Source of the DNA: Leuconostoc pseudomesenteroides KCTC 3652
GTDB lineage: Bacteria; Bacillota; Bacilli; Lactobacillales; Lactobacillaceae
DNA length: 64,000 bases
Assembly (NCBI RefSeq): GCF_014634745.1
Contig: NZ_BMBP01000001.1
Span: 421,607-485,606, forward strand
Direction: 5' to 3'
A model generated the notes under the pieces. The model saw only the letters and a program-made list of their open reading frames with translations. It searched no databases and was not told the DNA's origin. Positions 1 through 8,406 of this stretch are shown piece after piece (the first letter of the stretch is position 1; each line of letters opens with the position of its first letter). The position numbers and the translations under genes were made by a program.

Positions 1-185
1 TTATGACGTGCTAAAAACGTGTGCTCATAATCATAGACAGGACTGGATTTTGGTCTAAGTGCATCTGGTTTATTTGCAGCGGGATTGCGAACTTCTGCAA
101 CATGAAAAAAATACATCGCCGCTGATAATAATATCAGCATGACTACGGTTACCAGACCAATTAACCACTTATAGACACTTCTCAT
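1..185 (-). CDS. Membrane-anchored protein, N-terminal part only (possible alpha/beta hydrolase)
   Basis: Only the first 61 codons are in the window; the gene runs off the left edge. The start ATG at 185 follows GAGGAG with 9 bases between. Residues 8-27 are a hydrophobic segment after a basic Arg/Lys-containing start, then a polar stretch rich in Pro, Asn and Lys, so the protein is anchored in the membrane with the rest outside. This N-terminal pattern is common in extracytoplasmic alpha/beta hydrolases of lactic acid bacteria, but no catalytic motif is visible, so the family is a guess. Confidence 0.6.
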   Translation of the reverse strand, partial: MRSVYKWLIGLVTVVMLILLSAAMYFFHVAEVRNPAANKPDALRPKSSPVYDYEHTFLARH

Positions 186-215
186 ACTCACATTCTCCTC
201 GAATTCAATCTTTTT

Positions 216-244
216 ATTTTACAACTTAATTGTATAGGGGGCAA
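216..244 (-). promoter_or_regulatory. Promoter candidate for the truncated membrane protein gene
   Basis: On the minus strand TTGCCC (244-239) and TAAAAT (221-216) are 17 bases apart, 31 bases upstream of the ATG at 185. The -35 box is weak. The promoter lies inside the small ORF at 226-288, which argues that this ORF is not co-transcribed with the downstream gene. Confidence 0.35.
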
Positions 245-288
245 ATATGTTGATTCCCACTATTTTTAATCCTTTCAAAAATTGCCAT
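226..288 (-). CDS. Small ORF of 20 codons with a strong SD
   Basis: The ORF reads MAIFERIKNSGNQHICPLYN and ends in TAA. The SD GAGGAG is 6 bases upstream of the ATG, as good as that of any real gene here. No membrane segment or known peptide motif is seen. It could be a short translated peptide, a leader, or the remnant of a lost gene. Its length is too small to judge by codon use. Confidence 0.3.
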   Translation of the reverse strand: MAIFERIKNSGNQHICPLYN

Positions 289-375
289 GTTGTTCTCCTC
301 ATAATCTCATATATCCAATTTTTTCAAACAATGTTATCATAAGGTAACGATAAAAATAAATTGAGGTATTCAATC

Positions 376-2187
376 ATGGCTTATTCACAAACTTGGGATT
401 TGGAAAGTATTTTCCCGGGTGGCATCACATCACCACAACTCACTCAAAAATACGATCTCATCACTTCTCAAACACAAGACTTCGCGACAAAAGTTGACGC
501 ATACCGCGCATCTGATGATAAAGATTTTGACCAATTAGCTAACTTAGCTGATTTAGCACAAACAATTAGTGCTGGTATTGGCACAGCAGGTATTTTTGTT
601 AATGGTTGGTCATCTGTTGATTATGGTAATAGTGTCTATGCACCTCATTTTGATAAATTAGGTAACTTGTGGGTTGCTTTTTCAACGCCACTCAACCGCT
701 TCCAAAAGCTGTTATTACAATTAGATGATGCAACCTTTGCCACAGCCATTAAAACACAACGCTTATCACCGATTGCTTTCTATTTGACAGAGCTACGTAC
801 GGATGCCAAGCGTCTTTTGGATGACAGCACTGAGTCGTTGATCAATCAATTTGACCTTGATGGTCAGCAAGCATGGTCTCAACACTATGACACTATTTCG
901 GCTTCACTCTCAATGAACTACACTGACGAAACGGGCAAAACACGACAAATTTCCGCTGGTCAAGCGCTTAATATGCTAGACGGTGAACCCAATAACGAGA
1001 CGCGCGCCAATATTATGGCTAATTATGAGAAAATGTGGGGTAATGCAGAAAATCTCACTGCTGACACGCTGAATCATTTGGCTGGGTTCCGATTAACTAA
1101 TCAGAAAGCACATCAACGTCAAAACTATTTAGAACAACCTTTGGAAATGAATCGCATGTCTGAAGAAACCTTAAAGGCGATGTGGCAAGTCGTTGATAAC
1201 AACAAAGGCATGTTCAAACCTTACTTTGATCGTAAAAAAGCCTTGCTTGGTCTCTCGCAATTAGGTTGGCAAGATCAAGTTGCCCCGCTCACAAACATCG
1301 GTGACTACAGCCCTAAAGAAGTCTCTTACGATGAAGCAGCACAATTTATTATCACGCAATTTGGTAAGTTTTCACCTAAAATGGCTGATTTTGCCAAAAC
1401 GGCATTTGAAAATAATTGGATTGAATCTGAAAACCGCCCTGGCAAACAACCGGGCGGCTATATGGAATCTGTCCCTGATTTACATGAATCACGCATTTTT
1501 CTAACTTATACTGGATCAGTCAATGATGCCGCAACGATTGCCCATGAGTTGGGACACGCTTTTCACTCTGCACAACTTAATGATTTGCCGTTCTGGCGTG
1601 ATGCGTATGCCATGAATGTCGCTGAAACAGCTTCAACTTTCGCCGAACTTATTGTCAATGACGCTAACGTAAAAGCAGCAACGACTGACGCTGAAAAAGT
1701 GGTCTTATTAGACGCTAAAATGACTAATCCTATTGCCATGTTTTTGAATATTCATGCGCGTTTCTTATTTGAAGATGCTTTCTATACTGAACGTCAAAAT
1801 GGCGTTGTCACACCGCAACGACTGAACGAATTGATGGATGAAGCACAAAAAAGTGCCTTTGATGGTATGCTAGATACACGTCACCCACATTTCTGGTCTT
1901 CAAAGTTGCACTTCTTTATTGATTCAGTCCCATTTTATAATTTCCCATACACTTTCGGCTATCTCTTTTCAGCCGGTATTTATGCACAAGCACAAAAAGA
2001 TGGTGATAATTTCGAGGATAAATATATTGCGTTGCTTCGTGACACAGCAAATATGACATCAGAAGAATTAGCTCAAAAACATTTAGGTGTTGATCTGACT
2101 AAGCCAGATTTCTGGCAAGCTGGTGCTGATTTGGTTAAAAAAGATATTGATGAATTCTTGTCGCTATCTGAACAATTTATCAAGTAA
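376..2187 (+). CDS. M3 family oligoendopeptidase (PepF-like)
   Basis: A cytoplasmic zinc endopeptidase of 603 residues that should cut short peptides after oligopeptide uptake. The zinc motif HELGHAF sits near residue 394, followed by the downstream zinc-ligand helix (NVAETASTFAEL), both typical of family M3. The ATG at 376 is chosen over the in-frame TTG at 361 because GAGG at 362-365 gives a normal spacing to it. The gene is single and ends in a strong hairpin shared with the convergent thi operon. A second M3 enzyme (46153-47943) is encoded elsewhere in the window; the two are only distantly alike, so they probably differ in peptide preference. Confidence 0.9.
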   Translation: MAYSQTWDLESIFPGGITSPQLTQKYDLITSQTQDFATKVDAYRASDDKDFDQLANLADLAQTISAGIGTAGIFVNGWSSVDYGNSVYAPHFDKLGNLWVAFSTPLNRFQKLLLQLDDATFATAIKTQRLSPIAFYLTELRTDAKRLLDDSTESLINQFDLDGQQAWSQHYDTISASLSMNYTDETGKTRQISAGQALNMLDGEPNNETRANIMANYEKMWGNAENLTADTLNHLAGFRLTNQKAHQRQNYLEQPLEMNRMSEETLKAMWQVVDNNKGMFKPYFDRKKALLGLSQLGWQDQVAPLTNIGDYSPKEVSYDEAAQFIITQFGKFSPKMADFAKTAFENNWIESENRPGKQPGGYMESVPDLHESRIFLTYTGSVNDAATIAHELGHAFHSAQLNDLPFWRDAYAMNVAETASTFAELIVNDANVKAATTDAEKVVLLDAKMTNPIAMFLNIHARFLFEDAFYTERQNGVVTPQRLNELMDEAQKSAFDGMLDTRHPHFWSSKLHFFIDSVPFYNFPYTFGYLFSAGIYAQAQKDGDNFEDKYIALLRDTANMTSEELAQKHLGVDLTKPDFWQAGADLVKKDIDEFLSLSEQFIK

Positions 2188-2197
2188 AAATCATATT

Positions 2198-2234
2198 AAA
2201 GAGGCTCAACGTGTTAAACATGTTGAGCCTCTTT
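2198..2234. terminator. Bidirectional terminator between the M3 peptidase and thiE
   Basis: A perfect 13-bp stem (AAAGAGGCTCAAC, 2198-2210, with 2222-2234) around an 11-base loop lies between two convergent genes. The A/T ends of the stem give a U-tract in either direction. Confidence 0.9.
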
Positions 2235-2240
2235 TAATCT

Positions 2241-2879
2241 TTATGAGTTTTGTTGCCAATTTATCACTGCGTCTGCGACATTATCAGCTGCACTAATCAT
2301 GCTAATAACAGCAACGCCATTGATGCCAGTCGTATAAATATCATCAATATTTTGATTTGAAATACCACCAATAGCGACGATTGGCCAATCACTAATGCTT
2401 TTAATGTGTCTCAAGCCTTCAAGACCAATTGGTGGGTTAGCATCAGCCTTTGTCTGCGTCGCAAATATTGGTCCAACACCGATGTAATCAATTCCGGATA
2501 GACCTTCTAAACGATGAAAATCTGACTTTGTCGTCACGGACACACCAACAAACATACCATTGCAAGCGCGCACATTTTCAATAATACTACCATCTTTTTG
2601 ACCAAAGTGTACACCATCAGCGTGAATTTGGTGAGCTAATGGTATATCATCATCGATGATTAAAGGCACATGATACTGGCGTGTTAAATCGCGTACACGC
2701 TCTGCCACACGATATTTTTCAGCGCCTTTTAATGCGCCATCACCTTTTTCACGATATTGAAAAGCAGTAATACCATATTTCAAAGCGATTGTTAAAATAT
2801 CAAAAAATTGTGATTCGTTTTCCACATTTTGAGTGCCTAAAACAAAATAACGTCGTAATATTAACGGATTAAATGTCAT
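2241..2879 (-). CDS. thiE: Thiamine-phosphate synthase ThiE
   Basis: ThiE joins HMP pyrophosphate and thiazole phosphate to thiamine monophosphate. The 212-residue protein has the TIM-barrel landmarks: QYREKG for pyrophosphate binding, DGVHFGQKDG, GVSVTT, YIGVGPIFATQTK and a C-terminal phosphate loop VAIGGI. ATG 2879 is chosen because GAGG lies 6 bases upstream; an in-frame TTG at 2891 has no SD. The gene overlaps the end of thiD by 11 bases and is last in the tenA-thiM-thiD-thiE operon, so its translation is probably coupled to thiD. Expression should fall when TPP binds the upstream riboswitch. Confidence 0.95.
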   Translation of the reverse strand: MTFNPLILRRYFVLGTQNVENESQFFDILTIALKYGITAFQYREKGDGALKGAEKYRVAERVRDLTRQYHVPLIIDDDIPLAHQIHADGVHFGQKDGSIIENVRACNGMFVGVSVTTKSDFHRLEGLSGIDYIGVGPIFATQTKADANPPIGLEGLRHIKSISDWPIVAIGGISNQNIDDIYTTGINGVAVISMISAADNVADAVINWQQNS

Positions 2880-3702
2880 GAAGTACCTCAATTGTATCTT
2901 CTGTCACCAATTTGGTCCCATGGTTAAGTGGTCCATGTCCGTGTCCAACAGCAATGCCATCACGAATTGTGGCGTCAACGTATCTTTTCCCATTCAAAAT
3001 TGCCACATCTAAAGTTTTGCCAAGCGCTAATTGTGAAGTAATCGCTGCCGAAATAGTGTCTCCGGTGCCGTGGGTACGCTCAGTATGGACCCGCTGACTT
3101 GCCAACCAGAAATCTGTCCCATCAGCCAATAAGATGTAATCCTCAATACGTGATGACTGCCCATGACCTCCTTTCAATAAAACATTTTTGGCGCCTAATT
3201 TTTGAATCGTCCTAGCTGCACGTTGCATGTCTTGCCGATTATTAATCGCTTGACCACTTAAAATTTCAGCTTCTGGCATATTAGGCGTTACAAGTTCTGT
3301 CAGCGGTAACAATAAACTTTTCACGGCAGCCACTGCATCAGGATTAAGCAGCTTTGCGCCACCTTTCGCAACCATTACCGGATCTAACACATATTTACCA
3401 AAATCAAAATTTTGCAAGCCTTTGGCAACAAGCGCTACTGTCTCTGCGTTACCGAGCATGCCAGTTTTGATTGCTTTAATCGCTAAATCATCAGCGATTG
3501 ATTTCATTTGTGACCAAATCATATCAGGTGGGGTCATCAAAACATCTTGAACACCCAATGTATTTTGCGCTGTTAAAGCGACAAATACATTAGCACCATA
3601 GACACCCTGTGCAGCAAATGTCTTTAAATCAGCACTAATACCGGCACCACCACTACTATCAGCACCAGCGATTGTTAATACTTGTGGTGTTTCATTGCTC
3701 AT
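2869..3702 (-). CDS. thiD: Hydroxymethylpyrimidine / HMP-phosphate kinase ThiD
   Basis: A 277-residue ribokinase-fold enzyme that phosphorylates HMP twice to HMP pyrophosphate, the substrate of ThiE. The N-terminus TIAGADSSGGAGISADLKTF carries the pyrimidine-binding loop, and THGTGDTISAA near residue 210 is the ATP/catalytic-Asp signature. The start ATG overlaps the thiM stop by four bases (ATGA). It can act on salvaged HMP made by TenA. The C-terminus ends inside the thiE start region. Confidence 0.95.
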   Translation of the reverse strand: MSNETPQVLTIAGADSSGGAGISADLKTFAAQGVYGANVFVALTAQNTLGVQDVLMTPPDMIWSQMKSIADDLAIKAIKTGMLGNAETVALVAKGLQNFDFGKYVLDPVMVAKGGAKLLNPDAVAAVKSLLLPLTELVTPNMPEAEILSGQAINNRQDMQRAARTIQKLGAKNVLLKGGHGQSSRIEDYILLADGTDFWLASQRVHTERTHGTGDTISAAITSQLALGKTLDVAILNGKRYVDATIRDGIAVGHGHGPLNHGTKLVTEDTIEVLHDI

Positions 3703-4475
3703 AAATATTGCACACTTTCAGTCATAAATGTCGCTACTTCCTCGCTTGTAATTGCAGCAAGCTCATCTAGCAATTGCATACTATAAAAACCTGGTGTCGT
3801 AATTTGACGGCTGGCTTTGAGCCCAGCTAACTTAAAAGTTGCCATCGCATACGTGACATTTTCCACAGTGAGTGATTCAGCTACAAAGGCACCAATAACA
3901 GACGATAATGCATCGCCAGTACCCACATTAGTTGATAATAATGGCACATCTGTCTCAATGACGGCAGTTTGATGGCCATCACTAATAACATCTTTGGCGC
4001 CACTTAATGCAATTATGGCACCAGTCTTTTCTGCTGCTAATTGTGCGATGGCAATCACATCCCCACTACCAGTGGCATCAATGCCTTGACTGTCAAAATC
4101 AATATCGGCAAACCACGCTATTTCCGCTGCGTTGCCTCGAATAATATCAACATGCCCTTCTTGCATCAAAGTCTGCACAGCCTTACTACGAAAAGGTACT
4201 GCAACAGCAACTGGATCCAAGATAACAGGTTTATCTAAATTAGTAGCGACCTTTGAAAGCGTTACAATATCAGACAGTTCATTGGCCTTAAGCGTACCAA
4301 TATTGATGACAACGGCATCTGCAATTTGACATAAATCATTAAATTCACTAACTTCCCTACTCATAAGTGGCGAAGCACCAATAACATTCACGACATTGGC
4401 TACGAATTGTGGGGTAACAAAGTTAGCATAAGTCAGAACAAGCGGTGATTGTGTCCGTACATTTTTAATCGTCAT
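3699..4475 (-). CDS. thiM: Hydroxyethylthiazole kinase ThiM
   Basis: The 258-residue protein phosphorylates hydroxyethylthiazole for ThiE. The order LTYANFVTPQFVANVVNVIGASP at the start (here the thiazole-binding face) and GTGDALSS near residues 185-192 identify ThiM. At residue 188 the ribokinase-type catalytic Asp is present, where several studied ThiM enzymes carry Cys. The start shares one base with the tenA stop (TAATG), implying coupled translation. With thiD and thiE this gives salvage, not complete de novo synthesis: no thiazole-forming gene is seen. Confidence 0.93.
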   Translation of the reverse strand: MTIKNVRTQSPLVLTYANFVTPQFVANVVNVIGASPLMSREVSEFNDLCQIADAVVINIGTLKANELSDIVTLSKVATNLDKPVILDPVAVAVPFRSKAVQTLMQEGHVDIIRGNAAEIAWFADIDFDSQGIDATGSGDVIAIAQLAAEKTGAIIALSGAKDVISDGHQTAVIETDVPLLSTNVGTGDALSSVIGAFVAESLTVENVTYAMATFKLAGLKASRQITTPGFYSMQLLDELAAITSEEVATFMTESVQYL

Positions 4476-5035
4476 TAGTATTGACTCCCTTTTTCATAGG
4501 CATTCCGCCAAAATTTTAGTTCAAATTGATATGATTTTTCAAAAATAGCGACATCCAGTTGACCGTCTGAATGGTCAACAATCTGCCAGTAATAGGTTAC
4601 CAAATCATGATATTGTTTACTGGCGTAATATTGCTGCCAACCATTGTTTGTTTGATGTGCCAGTGCTTTAGCTATAAAATAATAGGATTCTACACAAGGT
4701 AAGGTTGCCATAATTGCTGCCATAGCACCTTTTTGAGCTGCAGAACGCATGTGATTCACATAAGATTGCCCAACCAAATCTAAAGGCTTTGGGGCAACAG
4801 CATCCACTAGACTAAGATGTGCTTGTCCTTCATCGTCGCTTGTCGGTCTGGTTAAATGTAATGATTCATCAATTTGATTCACAATGGGCATAAATGCTTC
4901 AATGTAGCTTGCATCTTGTGCTGTATAATAATCAGCTTGCCGCTGAGTTAATGAATTACTGCCAATAGCTTTCACGAAAGGTTCAGCCATGATTTGAGGC
5001 ATAAATTGTTCTCTAATGGTTTGTAATGAGGTCAT
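4475..5035 (-). CDS. tenA: TenA-family aminopyrimidine aminohydrolase / thiaminase II
   Basis: TenA recovers HMP from degraded thiamine (4-amino-5-aminomethyl-2-methylpyrimidine). Residues matching the family active site are Asp41 (QDASYIEAF), Cys114 in LPCVESYY and a C-terminal FELKFW with the acid Glu. At 186 residues it is shorter than the usual 220-236. ATG 5035 is used because GGAG precedes it by 5 bases; the open frame continues upstream to 5110, but that stretch is the riboswitch terminator and is not expected to be translated. It is the first gene of the thi operon. Confidence 0.88.
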   Translation of the reverse strand: MTSLQTIREQFMPQIMAEPFVKAIGSNSLTQRQADYYTAQDASYIEAFMPIVNQIDESLHLTRPTSDDEGQAHLSLVDAVAPKPLDLVGQSYVNHMRSAAQKGAMAAIMATLPCVESYYFIAKALAHQTNNGWQQYYASKQYHDLVTYYWQIVDHSDGQLDVAIFEKSYQFELKFWRNAYEKGSQY

Positions 5036-5056
5036 GTTTTCTCCATAATAGGACAC

Positions 5057-5098
5057 AAAAAGGCCGCGAACCCACTCCAAGAAGATGCGTTCACGGCC
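5057..5098 (-). terminator. Riboswitch-controlled terminator of the thi operon
   Basis: On the minus strand GGCCGTGAAC (5098-5089) pairs with GTTCGCGGCC (5071-5062), one G-U pair, followed by TTTTT. It lies between the TPP aptamer and the tenA SD, so TPP binding should promote termination here. Confidence 0.88.
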
Positions 5099-5135
5099 AG
5101 TAATCAACATTTAAAAAACACTAGCTTATGCAACA

Positions 5136-5207
5136 TATCTCCCTGCGTACGTACTAACGTCATCAGGTTCAATGGGTATTTCTCAGCCAATCGGCACCCC
5201 AGATATT
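5136..5207 (-). promoter_or_regulatory. TPP riboswitch (THI element)
   Basis: The conserved THI-box parts occur in order on the minus strand: GGGGTGCC, GGCTGAGA, ATACCC, TTGAACCTGAT and GCAGGGAGA. The flanking ATATCT and AGATAT pair as P1. It precedes tenA-thiM-thiD-thiE, as expected for thiamine genes, and its output is the terminator at 5057-5098. Confidence 0.95.
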
Positions 5208-5249
5208 TTATTTAATTCAAGATAAGTGTAAATGAATGTCACCAGATAA

Positions 5250-5756
5250 TCAACCCCACCATTCAGGATCAACATCTCTCATTTGATGTTTTAGTGACAA
5301 TTGCGAATCACTTGTAACACGTTGATAAGTTGTTGTATAAGGATTTTTCATCAAATTAATCATTTGCTGATACTGCGTACTTTTCAAAAAATCAGCTAAT
5401 TGACTGTGATTTTGCCAAAAAGTCCACAGCATATAATCTGCTTTACCATTATCATTTTGAGCCACAACACCGGCAACATTTACTAACTTACCAATTAGTT
5501 TATCATTATCATCTTTAGCCTGAAAGGCAATTTGATGAATCACACGACCAGTTAACTGACCATTAGTATAACGACTATCAAATCCTAATGGCCGTTGAAA
5601 TTGTTGGACAATTTCTGGTGCATCCAAAATCAAAATATTCGAACCAGCCAATTGTGATACCTTCCCGAGGTAAAACACATTGTCTGGATTCGCTGTTTGA
5701 AGTGCTAATAATTCTGAAACTGACTGTTCTGGTGCAAGTACAAGATTAATTTTCAT
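5250..5756 (-). CDS. Unknown protein, possible antibiotic-biosynthesis-monooxygenase-like (ABM) fold
   Basis: I do not recognise this 168-residue protein with certainty. The alternating strand/helix pattern, with a central segment ending in MLWTFWQNHSQLADFLKS, resembles the dimeric alpha/beta barrel (ABM) family, but no catalytic residues can be named. It has no signal peptide or membrane segment and ends in PEWWG. Its ATG overlaps the stop of the preceding 96-codon gene by four bases, so it is the last member of the MoxR/VWA operon and is probably translated by coupling. A non-enzymatic stress or ligand-binding role is equally possible. Confidence 0.7.
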   Translation of the reverse strand: MKINLVLAPEQSVSELLALQTANPDNVFYLGKVSQLAGSNILILDAPEIVQQFQRPLGFDSRYTNGQLTGRVIHQIAFQAKDDNDKLIGKLVNVAGVVAQNDNGKADYMLWTFWQNHSQLADFLKSTQYQQMINLMKNPYTTTYQRVTSDSQLSLKHQMRDVDPEWWG

Positions 5757-6043
5757 AAGAATGGCTCCTTTAACATTGTGACGACATCTGGTGAAAGCCG
5801 AACTGCATTACGCTGAATAAACTGTTGAACGCCTTTAAACGTTGTCAGATCAACTGTGGGTGTCATAGCGTCTGATGCAACTAATGCTTTTGCATAAACA
5901 ATATCTGAACGCGTCATCATCGTCATGCCCCATGGCTCGCTCAGCAACAGTGATTCCCATTGATCGGTTAATAATGCTTCAGCTCTTTTGAACCGATTGT
6001 CTTTGGCAATAAAACTACTCAGATCTCTTGGATTTAATTTCAT
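5753..6043 (-). CDS. Small unknown protein of the MoxR/VWA operon
   Basis: A 96-residue soluble protein, mixed charge, mostly helical by composition, without cysteines, membrane segments or any motif I can name. Both ends overlap neighbours by four bases (ATGA), with the metallopeptidase/VWA gene before and the ABM-like gene after, so it is a fixed part of the operon. The position right after the VWA gene suggests a partner or adaptor of that protein; this is inferred from context only. Confidence 0.7.
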   Translation of the reverse strand: MKLNPRDLSSFIAKDNRFKRAEALLTDQWESLLLSEPWGMTMMTRSDIVYAKALVASDAMTPTVDLTTFKGVQQFIQRNAVRLSPDVVTMLKEPFL

Positions 6044-7197
6044 AGGGTCAACACCTTTCCAATTTGATTAGGCAAACTGAGTTGTTGCTGTTCTGGCAGT
6101 ATCCAATAAACACGACGATACTGTGACATAATCGGTGATGTTTCACCGTCACCATCAGTTAGGATAATCACTGTTGTCGTCTCACGAGGTGTTTTTTGTT
6201 TATCTAGATAGTCAAAAATACTTTGAAATGCCGTCCCCCCGCCAGCACGGCGCTGCCAATGATTGATATTTTGAATCACTTCAACTGCTGTATCAAATGA
6301 AAACACGCGAACTTTAGCATCAAATTGTTGTGTTATTTGCATCACATTGGCTAGGAATTTACCCACTAGTTTATCACTAATAGAAGCCGAATTGTCGACA
6401 AATACCAAAATTTCATTTTCATACGTACTAATTTCACCAAATAAATCCATTCGGTAGGCTTGGCGTCGATTAAATCGTGCGCGTGATGGTTTCTTTTGAT
6501 TAGGTACTTGGCTTACCCCTGTTTTGAGGATTTGATGCCAATTTTTTTTAGGCACCACCACCGCAGCAATCTGCTGCATGACAGCACTAGTCAAGTGACC
6601 TCGCCCAGATTTTTGTGCATCTTCATTGGCTTGGCGAATGACTTGTTCAAGTGCCGATTTAGCCTCATCAGCCTCATCGCCAACACTCGCCCAATCACCG
6701 TGGCCGTCGATGTCCCCATGAGCGGGCACATCATCTTCAAAACGACTGATTAAATCAATATAAGTTTGCGAATCTTGATAAGGCGCAAACCATTCGCCGT
6801 ACACATCAAACAGCATTTGCAAAGTCACAGCCGTTGGTAACTCACCTAATTCCTTAGGTAAATATTGATTAATCGCCACATCAGTTCCTAGATCAACAAC
6901 TGATTTTGCTTGGTGCGTTGTAGCATAGCGAACTGGGTGTTCCCAAATAACATGCAGTGCTTCATGTGCCAATGCAGCCGCAATCTGATTGTATGTGCTG
7001 AAATTTTCTGTTAAACGAGCTGGATTGATTACTAAGTACCAACGATGATTTTGCCATTTTAATGCCAATGGATGCGGTGCTAACAGGTTCATTTCACGGG
7101 TTAAATTCATGACAATGTTGCCATATAGCGGTGAAACATCTAGCAAGGTTTTAATACCACCTAATATTAAATTATCCGTTTCATCCTGCGTTGTCAT
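6040..7197 (-). CDS. Metallopeptidase-like protein with C-terminal VWA domain (DUF2201 type)
   Basis: A 385-residue cytoplasmic protein of two parts. The N-terminal half has a zinc motif HEALH at residues 78-82 in an AAALAHEALHVIWEH helix. The C-terminal part is a von Willebrand A-like domain with a metal-binding DNSAS at 268-272 and TDGDGE near 347. This pairing is the DUF2201 (predicted metal-dependent peptidase) arrangement. Proteins with VWA domains next to MoxR ATPases act together as chaperone-like machines in other bacteria; here the ATPase gene overlaps it by four bases. Substrate unknown. Confidence 0.85.
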   Translation of the reverse strand: MTTQDETDNLILGGIKTLLDVSPLYGNIVMNLTREMNLLAPHPLALKWQNHRWYLVINPARLTENFSTYNQIAAALAHEALHVIWEHPVRYATTHQAKSVVDLGTDVAINQYLPKELGELPTAVTLQMLFDVYGEWFAPYQDSQTYIDLISRFEDDVPAHGDIDGHGDWASVGDEADEAKSALEQVIRQANEDAQKSGRGHLTSAVMQQIAAVVVPKKNWHQILKTGVSQVPNQKKPSRARFNRRQAYRMDLFGEISTYENEILVFVDNSASISDKLVGKFLANVMQITQQFDAKVRVFSFDTAVEVIQNINHWQRRAGGGTAFQSIFDYLDKQKTPRETTTVIILTDGDGETSPIMSQYRRVYWILPEQQQLSLPNQIGKVLTL

Positions 7198-8345
7198 CTG
7201 GTCGCAATATCCATAATTTGTTGATACAACACGTTTGCATAGTGTTCTTCTGAATTGTATAGATCATCTAAAATTGGAGCATTTGTCATTTGCTTAACCA
7301 GTGCATATTGACCATCTGGCGCCACCAATTGTAGTAATTCACTAAAACGTGCAGCGTTATTATCGTGTGTCATATCTGCCGTCAATAACAATGTTTTCAT
7401 CACTGTCATTTTTTGAATTTCTGAATAACTTTCGAATTTAGAACGAATGTTTAAAGGTACTTTAGGGCCGTCTGGTTTTGAGTCAAAAACGTCTTCAGCT
7501 GTGAGACTTGGCGTTTGTTCCCGTACAAATCGAACAAATTGTGTAGCTACTACTTGACCTAAATCACCCGCCACAATATCAAATAATAAATCTTCTTGCT
7601 GACGACTAGACAGCCCAAGCAATTCAAAAAGATTATCCGACACACGTTGCCAAGCACGTGGCGTTGGATTCAAGTCAACTTCACGCACATCAGGATATAA
7701 CAAACCAGCATTTTCAGCGATAAACCTGCGCACCAAATCATGAATATTGGGTCGTTGATCGCCTTTAGCAGCCCATGCTAGCCAATCTTTCACTGATACG
7801 CTCATCACTAATCTTGTTGTCCGATCCTTAATTGCGGCATCAGAAGTTTGAACCGCATATTCAGATGTCTCAAAACCATGCATACTATCATCTGGATTTT
7901 CTGCCAAGATAAGGAAAACATTTTTTGGCAAAACTAGATCATTAATCTGTCGTTGTAGCACTAAATTCATCAGTTCGGCCTGAACAGCTTGTGAGCCGCG
8001 ATTAAATTCATCTAAAAACCAAATGATTGGTTGACGCGGCACCGATTCGGCATGCTGAATAATTTGAATCAGCGTGTGTGTGTAGCCAAATTTAACATCA
8101 GCAAGTTGCCCATAATGCTTAGTTTCTAAAAATGCGCTTTCAGTCAAGGGCGGTATTGGAATCGCCAAATCGCCTTTTTCTGACAGAGAAACCACCGTTG
8201 TAAACAATTGCGCGTTCATTTGGTTTGCCACATCGCTCACTAAAGCAGACTTGCCAATGCCTGCTTCTCCAACAATATTAGGGACATTACCGCCTCGTAA
8301 TATCAGTGGGACTGCCGTTAATAGTTGTTGATAAGTTAAACTCAT
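7194..8345 (-). CDS. MoxR-type AAA+ ATPase
   Basis: A 383-residue AAA+ protein. Walker A is GEAGIGKS near residue 28, Walker B is IIWFLDEFNRG near 109, and the sensor-like stretch LILAENPDDS follows; this layout is that of MoxR ATPases. ATG 8345 is selected because GAGG lies 6 bases upstream; the ATG at 8357 has its AGGA too close. It is the first gene of a four-gene operon running to 5250 and is divergent, 61 bases away, from the NAD(P)-binding gene. It likely remodels a target with the VWA protein encoded next. Confidence 0.88.
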   Translation of the reverse strand: MSLTYQQLLTAVPLILRGGNVPNIVGEAGIGKSALVSDVANQMNAQLFTTVVSLSEKGDLAIPIPPLTESAFLETKHYGQLADVKFGYTHTLIQIIQHAESVPRQPIIWFLDEFNRGSQAVQAELMNLVLQRQINDLVLPKNVFLILAENPDDSMHGFETSEYAVQTSDAAIKDRTTRLVMSVSVKDWLAWAAKGDQRPNIHDLVRRFIAENAGLLYPDVREVDLNPTPRAWQRVSDNLFELLGLSSRQQEDLLFDIVAGDLGQVVATQFVRFVREQTPSLTAEDVFDSKPDGPKVPLNIRSKFESYSEIQKMTVMKTLLLTADMTHDNNAARFSELLQLVAPDGQYALVKQMTNAPILDDLYNSEEHYANVLYQQIMDIATR

Positions 8346-8406
8346 AATGAACCTCATTCCTATCTATATTTTACCGCAATCCAAACAATCATGCTAAAAT
8401 GAAAGT

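Noticed and set aside
5036..5110. Extended TenA N-terminus from 5110
   Set aside because: This stretch is the riboswitch-controlled terminator, and the SD before 5035 gives the family's normal start.
5205..5232. Promoter TTTACA-16-TAAAAT before the TPP riboswitch
   Set aside because: Its transcript would start inside the aptamer and lose the P1 5' strand, so it cannot be the operative promoter.
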